Part shown: positions 42,132 to 51,091 of the stretch, in pieces
Layout: each line of letters starts with the position of its first letter
Numbering within the stretch: position 1 is the stretch's first letter
From: an uncultured Pelagibacteraceae bacterium
Lineage (GTDB): Bacteria; Pseudomonadota; Alphaproteobacteria; Pelagibacterales; Pelagibacteraceae
Direction: 5' to 3'
DNA: 51,091 bases
NCBI GenBank assembly: GCA_902602655.1
Contig: CACKRM010000005.1
Coordinates: forward strand, 1 to 51,091
The notes under the pieces: model-generated
The model's input: the letters and a program-made list of their open reading frames with translations, nothing else
Databases searched by the model: none
Told to the model about the DNA's origin: nothing
Program-made: the position numbers and the translations under genes

Positions 42132-43508
42132 ATGAAAAAATGGACTTTAAATAGTTGGAAAAATTATCCTGCAAAACATCTTCCGAAGTATGAAGATGAA
42201 AAAGAGTTAAACATGGTCTTGGGTAAAATTAAAAAATACCCTCCTTTGGTCTTTGCTGGCGAAACTCGTTCCTTAAAAAAATCTTTAGCAGAAGTTGTTA
42301 AAGGTAAGGCTTTTCTATTACAAGGAGGAGACTGTGCAGAAAGCTTTGCAGAGTTCAATCCAGATAATATTAGAGATACTTTTAAGGCAATATTACAAAT
42401 GTCTTTAGTATTAACACATTCCGCTTCTTTGCCAGTTGTAAAAATTGGAAGAATAGCAGGTCAATTTTCTAAACCAAGAAGTTCACCCATTGAAAAAAAA
42501 GATGGAAGAGAGTTACCAAGTTATTTAGGCGACAATATTAACGGAATGGAATTTACTGAAAAAGCAAGAATACCAGATCCCAAAAGATTGTTTAGAGCTT
42601 ACTCCCAGTCAGCATCAACTTTAAATTTAATAAGAGCTTTTTCTCAGGGTGGCTTTGCTGATTTAAGACAAGTTCACTTATGGAACCTAGGTTTTATTAA
42701 TAAAAAAACAAAAGGAAAATATAAAGAGATAGAAGATAAAATTAGTGATGCTTTAGCTTTTATGGAAGCGTGTGGAGTTAACCCTGAAAACAACAGAAGA
42801 TTAAGAACTGTTAATTTTTATACTTCCCATGAGGCATTACTTCTTCCGTTCGAAGAAGCCATGACAAGAGTAGACTCAACTACTGGTGAACATCATGACA
42901 CTTCAGCTCACTTTGTTTGGATTGGAGATAGAACTAGACAAATTGATGGTGCCCATGTTGAATTTTGTAAAGGTATAAAAAATCCTTTAGGTTTAAAATG
43001 TGGACCAACTTTAAAAGCTGATGAGCTAATAAAACTTTGTAATATTTTAAACCCAAACAATGAAGCTGGAAGACTTACTTTGATATCTAGATTTGGTGCA
43101 GATAACGCTGAGAAGTTTCTGCCTAAACTTATTAAGGCTATTAAAAAAGAGGGCTTAAATGTAATTTGGTCATGTGACCCCATGCATGGTAATACAATCA
43201 AAGCAGCAAGTGGTTTGAAAACAAGACCGTTTGACAGTGTCCTCAAAGAGGTAAAGAACGTATTTGGAATACATCAGGCTGAAGGTAGTTATGCCGGTGG
43301 TCTTCATGTTGAAATGACAGGTCAAGATGTGACAGAATGTACAGGTGGAGCACAGAAAATTTCTGAAAAGGAACTATCTAATAGATATAGAACACATTGT
43401 GACCCTAGACTAAATGCAAGCCAAGCTTTAGAGCTAGCTTTTCTAATTTCTGACGAAATAAAGAAAAATTCAACATATTCAAAAAATATTATTCAAGCGG
43501 CGTCTTAA
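42132..43508 (+). CDS. 3-Deoxy-7-phosphoheptulonate synthase, class II
   Basis: First enzyme of the shikimate pathway, joining PEP and erythrose-4-phosphate. The plant-type class II pattern is clear: PPLVFAGETRSLKK, FLLQGGDCAESF (about 58-69, metal-binding Cys), GRIAGQFSKPRSSPIE, WIGDRTRQIDGAHVEF, KCGPTLKADEL and VIWSCDPMHGNT, ending in GGLHVEMTGQDVTECTGG. I prefer the ATG at 42132 over a TTG at 42126; this gives 458 residues, normal for the class. A TATAAA at 42107-42112 could be its -10. A large inverted repeat overlaps its stop codon. Confidence 0.94.
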   Translation: MKKWTLNSWKNYPAKHLPKYEDEKELNMVLGKIKKYPPLVFAGETRSLKKSLAEVVKGKAFLLQGGDCAESFAEFNPDNIRDTFKAILQMSLVLTHSASLPVVKIGRIAGQFSKPRSSPIEKKDGRELPSYLGDNINGMEFTEKARIPDPKRLFRAYSQSASTLNLIRAFSQGGFADLRQVHLWNLGFINKKTKGKYKEIEDKISDALAFMEACGVNPENNRRLRTVNFYTSHEALLLPFEEAMTRVDSTTGEHHDTSAHFVWIGDRTRQIDGAHVEFCKGIKNPLGLKCGPTLKADELIKLCNILNPNNEAGRLTLISRFGADNAEKFLPKLIKAIKKEGLNVIWSCDPMHGNTIKAASGLKTRPFDSVLKEVKNVFGIHQAEGSYAGGLHVEMTGQDVTECTGGAQKISEKELSNRYRTHCDPRLNASQALELAFLISDEIKKNSTYSKNIIQAAS

Positions 43509-43532
43509 TAATTATTATATAATTATTAAGAC
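43502..43532 (+). repeat. 31-nt near-perfect palindrome at the end of the DAHP synthase gene
   Basis: GTCTTAATAATTAT (43502-43515) and ATAATTATTAAGAC (43519-43532) are exact reverse complements around a 3-nt centre. It covers the last codons and stop of the DAHP synthase gene. The RNA would form a 14-bp AT-rich stem, but no U-run follows, so it could be a weak terminator, a processing site or an operator. Confidence 0.65.
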
Positions 43533-43535
43533 AGA

Positions 43536-43549
43536 ATCCTGAAAAGGAT
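43536..43549 (+). promoter_or_regulatory. Small GAAA-tetraloop hairpin before nadE
   Basis: ATCCT (43536-43540) pairs with AGGAT (43545-43549) across a GAAA loop, directly after the long palindrome and just before AGGAG (43550-43554), 13 nt from the nadE ATG. A GNRA loop next to a ribosome-binding element suggests a structured leader, but nothing in it matches a riboswitch I know. Confidence 0.35.
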
Positions 43550-43567
43550 AGGAGAAGTTTATTAATT

Positions 43568-44314
43568 ATGAATGTAAAAAAAAGAACAGAAATTATAATA
43601 AAGTGGATCGATAATTATTGTAAATCTATGCCATTTACCCCAAAGGCGTTAGTTGTGGGAGTGTCTGGAGGGATAGACTCATCAGTAGTAAGCACTTTAA
43701 GCGCTATGACTGGGAGAAAAACTATTGTTTTAAGTATGCCAATTAAACAAATTAAATCTCAGCATGATTTAAGTTTGAAGCATGGAAAATGGTTGTCTTC
43801 TAAATTTAAAAATGTTGAATATAATTTAATAGAATTAGAAAATTTATTTAATACTTTTAAAGAAACATTAAGTAAATTTGATGACGAACATGGACTGGCA
43901 AATTCAAGAGCACGCCTAAGAATGTCAACGTTATATCAAGTGGCTGCAGCTAATTCAGGTATAGTCGTTGGAACTGGGAACAAAGTAGAAGATTTTGGTG
44001 TAGGTTTTTATACTAAATATGGCGATGGAGGTGTGGACATATCTCCTATTGCAGATTGTACAAAAACCCAAGTTTGGGAAATGGGCCAATACCTCGGGAT
44101 ATCCAATGAAATTATAAACGCTGAACCAACTGATGGTTTGTGGGATGATGGCAGATCAGATGTAAAACAACTTGGTATGTCTTACAAAGACTTAGAAAAA
44201 GCTATGCTAGATACAAAAGATAAAAACTACAAAAATTATTTAGAAATTCGAAAAAAAAATCTTCATAAAATGGAGCCAATACCAGTGTGTAAATTTGACA
44301 ATGAAAAATCTTAA
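43568..44314 (+). CDS. nadE: NAD+ synthase (ammonia-dependent type)
   Basis: Amidates nicotinate adenine dinucleotide to NAD. The ATP-pyrophosphatase P-loop is VVGVSGGIDSSVVSTL (29-44). Further motifs are NSRARLRMSTLYQVAA near 116-131, VVGTGNKVEDFGVGFYTKYGDGGVDISPIAD near 138-168, and the C-terminal EPTDGLWDDGRSDVKQLGMSY. With 248 residues there is only the synthetase domain and no N-terminal glutaminase, so ammonia is the likely direct donor. The cysS start lies inside its 3' end. Confidence 0.93.
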   Translation: MNVKKRTEIIIKWIDNYCKSMPFTPKALVVGVSGGIDSSVVSTLSAMTGRKTIVLSMPIKQIKSQHDLSLKHGKWLSSKFKNVEYNLIELENLFNTFKETLSKFDDEHGLANSRARLRMSTLYQVAAANSGIVVGTGNKVEDFGVGFYTKYGDGGVDISPIADCTKTQVWEMGQYLGISNEIINAEPTDGLWDDGRSDVKQLGMSYKDLEKAMLDTKDKNYKNYLEIRKKNLHKMEPIPVCKFDNEKS

Positions 44315-45656
44315 AATCTCAAATACATTAACTAAAGCTAAAGAGTTATTTACACCAATAAATCCAAAAAATGTAACAATTTATGCCTGCGGACCAACAG
44401 TTTATGATGATCCCCATGTTGGAAATGCTAGATCATTAGTTGTTTTTGATCTTCTCTTTAGGGTTTTGCGAAAAATTTACGGAGATAATAATGTAACGTA
44501 TGTGAGAAACATTACCGATGTTGATGACAAGATAATTGATATAGCAAAAGAGAAAAAATTATCCATTGAAAATATTACTAAAGAAGTTACAAAACAATTT
44601 CACTTAGCTTGTAAAAATTTAAATTGTTTAATCCCAACGGTTGAACCTAAAGCAACATCACATATCGAAGAGATGATAAAAATGACAGAATCATTAATAA
44701 AAAAAGGTTATGCTTATATTAATGAAGGCCATGTTTTTTTTGCTGTTTCTTCATTTAAAAATTATGGAAAGCTCTCTAATAAAAATTTAGAAGAACTTAA
44801 AGCTGGTTCTAGAGTAGAAGTTTCTAAATTAAAAAATAACCCTTTAGACTTTGTGCTTTGGAAACCTTCCGAAGATAAAGATCCTGGTTGGGACTCGCCC
44901 TGGAGCAGAGGTCGACCTGGTTGGCATTTAGAATGTTCAGTAATGAGTGAAAAATATTTAGGAAAAAAGTTTGATATACATGGCGGTGGTCTTGATTTAG
45001 TTTTTCCACATCATGAAAATGAAATAGCTCAATCATGTTCTAATAACTCTTCGGATAAAATGGCCAATTATTGGGTTCATAATGGATTTTTAACTATGGA
45101 AAAAGAAAAAATGTCAAAGTCATTAGGAAATGTTGTAAGTATAAGTAGTGCTGTAAAAGAGCATAATGGACAAGTAGTAAGACTTGCACTTTTAAGCTCT
45201 CATTACAAGCAACCTCTAGATTGGAATAAATCAATATTATCTCAATGTAAAAGTACTCTCAACAAATGGTACAATTTATACTCTGAAAAATTTAATATTA
45301 ATGAGAATTTGGAATGTTTTGATTATCTTTTAGACGATCTTAATACACCAAATTATATAAAAAGTTTACATGAACTTTACAACGAAGCTATAAACGGAAA
45401 TAATAAAAAAAGAGATACTTTTAATGCTGCATGTCGCTTAATAGGGCTATTTAATGTAAATAAAATAGAATGGGAGAAAAGCAAAAAAGGGTCAATAAAA
45501 ATTCCTGAAAAGTTAATTCAATCAAAAATAAATGAAAGACTTTTAGCTAGAGAAAAAGGAGATTTCAAGCTTGCAGATAAAATAAGAGATGAGTTATTGA
45601 ACGAAGGTATTTTAATTGAGGACAAAAAAGGAAAAACAGAATGGAAATATAAGTGA
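44301..45656 (+). CDS. cysS: Cysteinyl-tRNA synthetase
   Basis: Class I synthetase charging tRNA-Cys. The HIGH region reads YACGPTVYDDPHVGNARS (near 24-41, PHVG), with the zinc-site Cys in the preceding YACG. PGWHLECSVMS, then HGGGLDLVFPHHENEIAQ near 230-247, are zinc-binding motifs, and KMSKS is in EKEKMSKSLGN. I chose the ATG at 44301 (451 residues); a TTG at 44295 would add two residues. It overlaps nadE by 14 nt and cimA by 4 nt, so this is a continuous translationally coupled run. Confidence 0.96.
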   Translation: MKNLKISNTLTKAKELFTPINPKNVTIYACGPTVYDDPHVGNARSLVVFDLLFRVLRKIYGDNNVTYVRNITDVDDKIIDIAKEKKLSIENITKEVTKQFHLACKNLNCLIPTVEPKATSHIEEMIKMTESLIKKGYAYINEGHVFFAVSSFKNYGKLSNKNLEELKAGSRVEVSKLKNNPLDFVLWKPSEDKDPGWDSPWSRGRPGWHLECSVMSEKYLGKKFDIHGGGLDLVFPHHENEIAQSCSNNSSDKMANYWVHNGFLTMEKEKMSKSLGNVVSISSAVKEHNGQVVRLALLSSHYKQPLDWNKSILSQCKSTLNKWYNLYSEKFNINENLECFDYLLDDLNTPNYIKSLHELYNEAINGNNKKRDTFNAACRLIGLFNVNKIEWEKSKKGSIKIPEKLIQSKINERLLAREKGDFKLADKIRDELLNEGILIEDKKGKTEWKYK

Positions 45657-47257
45657 AAAAAGAAAAAATATATATATTTGATACAACATTAAGAGATGGA
45701 GCACAGACAGAGGGTGTAGATTTTTCTGTAGATGATAAAAACAAAATTGCAAAAATTTTATCTAAAATAGGTGTAGATTATGTAGAGGGTGGATGGCCAG
45801 GGGCAAATCCTATTGATACAGAATTTTTTGACAAATCACCCAATCTTGGTGACACTAAATTCACAGCATTTGGTATGACAAAAAAAAACGGTATAAGCGC
45901 GGAAAATGATCCTAATTTAGCTTCGTTAGTTAATGCCGATTGTAAAACTGTTTGCGTAGTAGGAAAAACTTGGGATTTCCAAGTAAATACGGCACTTGGT
46001 ATCAAGAATGATGAAAATTTAAAAAATATAAAAGAAACTGCCAAACATTTTGTAAAAAATAAAAAAGAATTTTTATTTGACGCAGAACATTTTTTTGACG
46101 GATTTAAAAGCAATCCAAAATACGCAATTGATTGTTTAAAACAAGCTTATGACGAGGGTGCTAGATGGTTAGTTCTTTGTGACACAAATGGTGGAACATT
46201 ACCTAATGAAGTAAGTGATATAGTTTACAAAGTTTCAAAAATTATACCTGGAAAAAATTTAGGTATTCATGCACATAATGACACAGAAAATGCAGTTAGC
46301 AACTCATTAGCTGCAATTTTAGCTGGAGCGAGACAAATTCAAGGAACAATTAATGGATTAGGAGAGAGATGTGGGAATGCTAATTTAATGTCAATAATTC
46401 CAACTCTAATTTTAAAAAAGACTTTTAGTAATGATTATGAATTAAATCTTAAAAAGGAAAAACTTTCATCTTTAACGGAGTGTTCTAGATTTTTAGATGA
46501 AATATTAAATAGGAAACCAAACAAAAATATGGCCTATGTAGGAGCTTCAGCTTTTTCTCACAAAGGAGGTTTGCATGTTTCAGCAGTTAAAAAAAATCCC
46601 AAAACTTATGAACATATAGATCCAAAATTAGTCGGCAATCACAGAAACATAATTGTTTCAAATCAAGCAGGAAGATCTAACATTATATCCAGGTTGGAAA
46701 ACTATGGAGTAAAAATAAATTCTAAAGATCCAAAAATACAAAAAATTTTAGATGAAGTTAAAGGCAGAGAGTTTAGTGGATATTCTTATGATGGAGCAGA
46801 TGCTTCCTTCGAACTTTTAGCAAATAAACTTTTAGGAAAATTGCCTGAATATCTTAAAGTAAAAAGTTATAATGTTAATGTTCAAAAATCAGATGAAATA
46901 AAAACTTCAGCAGAAGTAACATTTTTAATTGACGGGAATGAGATTAAATGCTCAGGTTCAGGTAACGGACCGGTTAATGCATTGGATAATGCTATTAGGT
47001 CTAACTTTAGAAGAGTTGAAAAATATTATAAATATTTTTCAGATCTTAAACTTTTAGATTATAAAGTAAGAATATTGAACACGGGAACAGGAGCAACTAC
47101 TCGAGTTTTAATAGAAAGCACTGATAAGACTGGTAAGAGCTGGTTTACAATTGGCGTTTCACAAAACATAATAGAAGCTTCATTTAAAGCTTTAATTGAT
47201 AGTTTAGAATATAAACTTTTCAAAGAAAAGGCACCGGCAAACATTCATGAAAAGTAA
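45653..47257 (+). CDS. cimA: (R)-citramalate synthase
   Basis: Condenses pyruvate with acetyl-CoA to citramalate, giving 2-oxobutyrate for isoleucine without threonine deaminase. IYIFDTTLRDGAQTEGVDFSVDDK (6-29) and YVEGGWPGANPID (43-55) distinguish CimA from LeuA. AHNDTENAVSNSLAAILAGARQIQGTINGLGERCGNANL is the metal-binding region. The C-terminal ~150 residues form the regulatory LeuA dimer domain (feedback inhibition by isoleucine in the family). The length of 534 is normal. The start is GTG overlapping the cysS stop; trmJ overlaps the end by 11 nt. Confidence 0.92.
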   Translation: MKKEKIYIFDTTLRDGAQTEGVDFSVDDKNKIAKILSKIGVDYVEGGWPGANPIDTEFFDKSPNLGDTKFTAFGMTKKNGISAENDPNLASLVNADCKTVCVVGKTWDFQVNTALGIKNDENLKNIKETAKHFVKNKKEFLFDAEHFFDGFKSNPKYAIDCLKQAYDEGARWLVLCDTNGGTLPNEVSDIVYKVSKIIPGKNLGIHAHNDTENAVSNSLAAILAGARQIQGTINGLGERCGNANLMSIIPTLILKKTFSNDYELNLKKEKLSSLTECSRFLDEILNRKPNKNMAYVGASAFSHKGGLHVSAVKKNPKTYEHIDPKLVGNHRNIIVSNQAGRSNIISRLENYGVKINSKDPKIQKILDEVKGREFSGYSYDGADASFELLANKLLGKLPEYLKVKSYNVNVQKSDEIKTSAEVTFLIDGNEIKCSGSGNGPVNALDNAIRSNFRRVEKYYKYFSDLKLLDYKVRILNTGTGATTRVLIESTDKTGKSWFTIGVSQNIIEASFKALIDSLEYKLFKEKAPANIHEK

Positions 47258-47972
47258 TTTTAGTTTTGTTCTTATTAAACCCCAACTTGGTGAAAATATT
47301 GGTTCATGCGCAAGAGTTTTAAAAAATTTTGGTTTCTCAAAATTGAATATAGTTAAACCAAAACATGGTTGGCCTAACAAAAAAGCTCGGGTTACTTCAG
47401 TAGGAGCTTATGATATTTTACAAAAAGTCAAAGTATATAGAAATACTATAGACTCATTAAAAAAAAGTGATTTGGTATTTTCAACAACTGCAAGAAAAAG
47501 AGATATAAATAAAAAACATATTTCAATGAAAAGTTTTAAAAATTTTATTAAAAAAAACTATAAGAAAAAGATATGTATTATGTTCGGTCAAGAGTCCTCA
47601 GGTTTATCTAACGAAGATCTGTCTTTCTCAAATTCTATAATTCAAATACCAACTTCAAAAAACTTCAGCTCTATGAACTTATCACACGCAATGGCTGTAG
47701 TATGTTACGAGATTTTTAAAACTTTAAACCCTAGTATTTTTAATAAAGAGAGCAAAATTCTAAAAAAACCTTCAAAAAACTCTATTGTAAAATTTTTAAT
47801 TCATTTAAACTTTCTTTTAGAACAAAAAAATTTTTTTGTTCCCAAAGAGAAGAAAAGAGCAATGTTACTGAATATAAACAATCTATTTTATCGTTTTGAA
47901 CCTAGTAACAAAGAATTGAGGCTTTTAGCCAGTATTATAAGTAGTTTGTCAAAAAAAAATATTAATGCATAA
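47247..47972 (+). CDS. tRNA/rRNA 2'-O-methyltransferase (TrmJ/SpoU family)
   Basis: SPOUT-class AdoMet methyltransferase. The N-terminal motif 1 is FVLIKPQLGENIGSCARVLKNFGF (7-30), then STTARKRD near 78, motif 2 IMFGQESSGLSNEDL near 110-124 and motif 3 IQIPTSKNFSSMNLSHAMAVVCYE near 131-154 (trefoil knot). TrmJ modifies position 32 of tRNAs; LasT-like relatives are an alternative. The length of 241 is normal. It overlaps cimA by 11 nt and its stop abuts the -35 of the rpsD promoter. Confidence 0.86.
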   Translation: MKSNFSFVLIKPQLGENIGSCARVLKNFGFSKLNIVKPKHGWPNKKARVTSVGAYDILQKVKVYRNTIDSLKKSDLVFSTTARKRDINKKHISMKSFKNFIKKNYKKKICIMFGQESSGLSNEDLSFSNSIIQIPTSKNFSSMNLSHAMAVVCYEIFKTLNPSIFNKESKILKKPSKNSIVKFLIHLNFLLEQKNFFVPKEKKRAMLLNINNLFYRFEPSNKELRLLASIISSLSKKNINA

Positions 47973-48000
47973 TTGACATTAGTTACTGAAATCTTATAAA
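47973..48000 (+). promoter_or_regulatory. Near-consensus sigma-70 promoter for rpsD
   Basis: TTGACA (47973-47978) and TATAAA (47995-48000) are 16 nt apart. This is the best promoter match I found in the window, as expected for a ribosomal protein gene. The predicted start near 48007 leaves only about 10 nt before the ATG. Confidence 0.65.
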
Positions 48001-48016
48001 AACACTTTCATAAATA

Positions 48017-48634
48017 ATGACAAAAAGAATAAAATCTAAACACAAAGTAGATAGAAGACTAAAAGTAAACTTATGGGGAAGGCCTAAAAGTCCATTTAAT
48101 ACAAGAGCATACCCTCCTGGACAACACGGACAAAGCAGAAAAGGAAAACCAACAGACTATGGGGTTCAACTTATCGCAAAGCAAAAACTTAAATCATATT
48201 ATGGAAATATCAATGAAAGACAGTTTCGAAACATTTACAGAAAAGCAATTAAAAAAAGAGGTGACACAACCGAAAATCTAATAGCTCTATTAGAGAGGCG
48301 TTTAGATACAATTGTATATAGAGGTAAATTTGCACCTACAGTATTTGCTGCGAGACAATTAATTAATCATGGACACATTAAAGTAAATAAGAAGAAAGTG
48401 AACGTTTCAAGTTATCTTGTTAAAGAAACAGATGTTATAGAAGTAAAAGATAAATCAAAAAAATTAAACATTATAGAAGGTTCTTTATCAAACAAGGAAA
48501 GAGATGTTCCAGAATATATTCAATCAGACAGTAAAAATAAATCTGTTAAATTAGTTAGAGTTCCAAAATTCGCTGAAGTCCCGTATCCTGTAATAATGGA
48601 ACCGAGTCTAGTAATTGAATATTATTCAAGATAA
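48017..48634 (+). CDS. rpsD: 30S ribosomal protein S4
   Basis: Primary 16S rRNA-binding protein of the small subunit. Family features: [26 protein letters not shown] near residues 13-38, [23 protein letters not shown] near 54-76, and the S4 RNA-binding domain [35 protein letters not shown] near 91-125. The length of 205 is normal. It has its own strong promoter and stands alone rather than in the alpha operon, as in alphaproteobacteria. It converges on grxD with 3 nt between stops. Confidence 0.97.
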   Translation: MTKRIKSKHKVDRRLKVNLWGRPKSPFNTRAYPPGQHGQSRKGKPTDYGVQLIAKQKLKSYYGNINERQFRNIYRKAIKKRGDTTENLIALLERRLDTIVYRGKFAPTVFAARQLINHGHIKVNKKKVNVSSYLVKETDVIEVKDKSKKLNIIEGSLSNKERDVPEYIQSDSKNKSVKLVRVPKFAEVPYPVIMEPSLVIEYYSR

Positions 48635-48637
48635 AAA

Positions 48638-48955
48638 TTAAATTAAAGATTTTTCAGACAAGATTTTTTTAAGTTCACCTTTTTCAAACATTTCTTTAAC
48701 AATATCACAGCCACCGACAAACTCTCCATTTATATAAAGCTGAGGAATTGTTGGCCAATCACTATAATCTTTAATTCCTTGTCTTAAATTTGGATCTTCA
48801 AGTACGTTAACACCTTTAAAATTTACATTTAAGTGTTTTAAAATATTAGAAACAGCCATTGAAAATCCACATTGAGGAGCTTCAGGAGTACCCTTCATAA
48901 ACAAACAAACATTATTTGCTTTTACTGTAGCCTCAATTTTATCTTTTATGTCCAT
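48638..48955 (-). CDS. grxD: Monothiol glutaredoxin, Grx4/GrxD family
   Basis: Small protein that carries and delivers [2Fe-2S] clusters. The monothiol CGFS site is in KGTPEAPQCGFSMAV (22-36), followed by WPTIPQLYINGEFVGGCDIVKEM (68-90) for glutathione binding. The length of 105 is typical. It lies 7 nt after purL on the same strand. In many alphaproteobacteria bolA sits beside grxD in this locus; no bolA is present between the two genes here. Confidence 0.93.
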   Translation of the reverse strand: MDIKDKIEATVKANNVCLFMKGTPEAPQCGFSMAVSNILKHLNVNFKGVNVLEDPNLRQGIKDYSDWPTIPQLYINGEFVGGCDIVKEMFEKGELKKILSEKSLI

Positions 48956-48962
48956 ATAATTA

Positions 48963-51091
48963 TTAATAGTTATGATACCATTGATTGTTAATTTTATATA
49001 GATCTTTTATATTTAATTTAAATTCACCATTAAGTTCAATAAAGTCTTTCTGAACAATTCCTAATAGTTCACTATAGATATTATTTTCCTTTAAAATCTT
49101 GTTAATTTTACTAATATTTTTTTCTTCAACCTCAATAAGATATCTTCCTTGGTCTTCACCAAAAAAATACTCAAATATGTTTGAGAGTTTTTTTGGCTTA
49201 TTTATTTTTAGACCAAATTCTGAATTTATGGACATTTCACAAATACCTAGTAATATTCCACCGACTGAGACATCGTGTACAGATGTCACAAGTCCTTTTT
49301 CAATTATTTTTGCTACAAATTCTCCATTATTTTTTTCGTTAATTAAATTAATTTCAGGAGGAGGGCCTTCAGTTATTGAATATATTTCTTTATAAAAAAC
49401 ACTTTGATGCAGATGACCAAACGTTTTTCCAATTACAAAAAGTTGATTGCCCTCCTTTTTAAGTAAATGATTTTTAACATTTTTTAGTTTTGAGACCAAG
49501 CCTATCCCGCCAATTACAGGAGTTGGAAAAATATTTTTTTTGTTAGTTCCGTTGTAAAAAGAAACATTTCCCGAAACTACTGGAAAATCTAAAAATTCAC
49601 AGGCTTTTTTAATTCCTTGTATTGACTCAGCAAATTCACCCATGATCTCTGGATTTTCAGGGTTTCCAAAATTTAGACAATTAGTTATTGCAATAGGTTT
49701 AGAACCAGCGGAAATTAAATTTCTCCAAGTCTCACATACTATCTGCGTTCCACCAGTAAGTGGATGTGATTTACTATAGTTTGCAGAAGAATCTACTGTG
49801 ACTGCTATTGCTTTTTCTTTTCCATGAATTCTAATAATAGCCGCATCAGAACCTGATCTTTGAATTGTATCTGTCATTACCATTTGATCATATTGGTCTG
49901 TTATCCAGCTTTTATTTGATTCATTCGGAGATGATAAAATCTCTATTAAAGCTTTATCCATTTTAACTTTTTTTAAATCTTTAATATGAATATTTTTACT
50001 TGGAAACTTTTTTTTTACCCATTTTCTATCGTACATAGGAGCTTTATTTGCTAAAGCTTCAATAGGTATTTCTCCTACAACTTCCTTTTTAAATTTTAAA
50101 GTTAAATTATTAGTGTCAGTCGTTTTTCCAATTACTACAAAATCTAGATCCCATTTAGAAAAAATTTTTCTTGCATTTTCTTCTTTTCCATCTTCAAGAA
50201 TAATAAGCATCCTTTCCTGACTTTCTGAAAGCATCATCTCGTAAGGAGTCATGTTTTCCTCCCTGCAAGGCACGTAGTCTAAAATTAATTCAATGCCTAA
50301 ATTTCCTTTTGATGCCATTTCTACACTTGAAGAAGTTAAACCTGCTGCTCCCATGTCTTGAATTGATATTATTGAATTGTCTTTCATAAGTTCTAGACAA
50401 GCCTCCATTAATAACTTTTCAGTAAAAGGATCTCCAACTTGAACGGTGGGTTTTTTTTCTACGGAATTTTCATCAAATTCAGCTGAAGCCATAGAAGCTC
50501 CATGAATACCATCTCTACCGGTTTTAGATCCTACATAAACAACAGATTTATTTAATCCTTTAGCTTTTGAATAGAATATTTTATTTTTTTTTACATGACC
50601 TACAGCCATAGCGTTAACTAGTATATTTTCGTTGTATGTATTGTTAAATTTGGTTTCACCAGCAACCGTGGGAATTCCAATACAATTACCATAACCACCT
50701 ATTCCTGACACAACGCCATGTAAAAGATTTCTAGTAGATTTATTTTTAGGCGAGCCGAAATGTATTGAATTCAAAAGCGCGATTGGTCTTGCACCCATTG
50801 TAAAAACGTCTCTTAAAATGCCACCAACTCCTGTTGCGGCCCCCTGATACGGTTCAATAAAAGAAGGATGATTGTGACTCTCTATTTTAAAAACAATTGC
50901 ATCGTCCTCTCCTATGTCAATAACACCAGCATTTTCACCAGGACCTTGTATTACATTTTTATTTTTTGTCGGCAATTCTTTCAAATGGATTCTTGAAGAT
51001 TTGTAGGAACAATGCTCGTTCCACATTGCAGAAAAAACTGCAAGCTCTAATAAATTAGGCTCTCTTTTTAACAATTTTTTTATTTCAATAA
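48963..51091 (-). CDS. purL: Phosphoribosylformylglycinamidine synthase II (5' end outside window)
   Basis: Fourth step of de novo purine synthesis (FGAR to FGAM), small-PurL type. The frame stays open to the window edge, reading [12 protein letters not shown] before the TTG at 51074, which matches the usual PurL N-terminus, so about 20 residues lie outside. [14 protein letters not shown] holds the active-site His. [43 protein letters not shown] and [18 protein letters not shown] follow, and the second half repeats the AIRS-like fold ([23 protein letters not shown]). The visible ~709 residues fit the 730-residue small form that works with PurQ and PurS. Confidence 0.96.
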   Translation of the reverse strand, partial: IEIKKLLKREPNLLELAVFSAMWNEHCSYKSSRIHLKELPTKNKNVIQGPGENAGVIDIGEDDAIVFKIESHNHPSFIEPYQGAATGVGGILRDVFTMGARPIALLNSIHFGSPKNKSTRNLLHGVVSGIGGYGNCIGIPTVAGETKFNNTYNENILVNAMAVGHVKKNKIFYSKAKGLNKSVVYVGSKTGRDGIHGASMASAEFDENSVEKKPTVQVGDPFTEKLLMEACLELMKDNSIISIQDMGAAGLTSSSVEMASKGNLGIELILDYVPCREENMTPYEMMLSESQERMLIILEDGKEENARKIFSKWDLDFVVIGKTTDTNNLTLKFKKEVVGEIPIEALANKAPMYDRKWVKKKFPSKNIHIKDLKKVKMDKALIEILSSPNESNKSWITDQYDQMVMTDTIQRSGSDAAIIRIHGKEKAIAVTVDSSANYSKSHPLTGGTQIVCETWRNLISAGSKPIAITNCLNFGNPENPEIMGEFAESIQGIKKACEFLDFPVVSGNVSFYNGTNKKNIFPTPVIGGIGLVSKLKNVKNHLLKKEGNQLFVIGKTFGHLHQSVFYKEIYSITEGPPPEINLINEKNNGEFVAKIIEKGLVTSVHDVSVGGILLGICEMSINSEFGLKINKPKKLSNIFEYFFGEDQGRYLIEVEEKNISKINKILKENNIYSELLGIVQKDFIELNGEFKLNIKDLYKINNQWYHNY

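Noticed and set aside
1-51091. tRNA, rRNA, CRISPR, insertion sequence or prophage
   Set aside because: The gaps are too short and lack the relevant motifs; no transposase, integrase or repeat-spacer pattern was seen.

Overview
The window looks like a chromosomal segment from a streamlined marine alphaproteobacterium of the SAR11 clade (Pelagibacterales, 'Candidatus Pelagibacter'-like). Four things point there: very low GC (about 30% by eye), lysine/asparagine/isoleucine-rich proteins, almost no intergenic DNA with many 1-11 nt gene overlaps, and alphaproteobacterial gene orders (proS-lolC-lolD-dnaE; gph-glmU-glmS; purL/grxD). I see no tRNA, rRNA, insertion sequence, prophage or CRISPR. The longest gene-free stretch is about 190 nt, upstream of nrdA.

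Layout: 1-7250, RNase J end, proS, lolC, lolD and a dnaE whose frame is broken by one extra base in an A8 run. 7251-10331, a candidate pseudoknotted S2 leader, then rpsB, tsf, frr and uppS, with pyrH absent from its usual place. 10328-15389, a cell-surface sugar island: DUF4422 transferase, RmlB/RmlC/RmlD-like enzymes without RmlA, a GT2 and a sugar-nucleotide epimerase. 15392-20727, a polyamine/methylthioadenosine (MTA) module: apt facing mtnP-mtnA-secreted hydrolase-class II aldolase-SpeD/SpeE fusion. 20803-23043, a polar amino acid ABC importer without its ATPase, with a strong hairpin between the binding-protein and permease genes. 23059-25516, DUF6165, GT9 and GT4 envelope genes. 25516-31646, thioredoxin-like protein, gamma-carbonic anhydrase, a flavin-type oxidase, a hydroxyacid dehydrogenase, an MFS carrier, rpoZ, dusA and a TauE/SafE permease. 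31647-36232, phosphohexomutase diverging from nrdAB, which has a promoter overlapping a GTTC-N7-GTTC LexA-type box. 36237-39553, prpC, prpB, a LysE exporter and gph. 39626-47972, a GlmU acetyltransferase half without its uridylyltransferase half, glmS, class II DAHP synthase, nadE, cysS, cimA and trmJ. 47973-51091, rpsD with a near-consensus promoter, grxD and the 3' part of purL.

The most coherent system is 15392-20727. The SpeD/SpeE fusion should consume AdoMet and release MTA. MtnP would split MTA into adenine (substrate of the adjacent Apt) and methylthioribose-1-phosphate, MtnA would isomerise that, and the FucA-like aldolase could cleave the product to DHAP and a methylthio-aldehyde. 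This resembles the MTA-DHAP shunt rather than the methionine salvage pathway. The signal-peptide-bearing hydrolase translationally coupled inside this operon has no assigned role and is the least explained part.

Regulatory reading suggests several very short or absent 5' leaders (prpB, rpoZ, rpsD), an SOS-type nrdAB promoter and an autoregulatory-looking S2 leader. All functional calls rest on motif recognition by eye; no database search was run.
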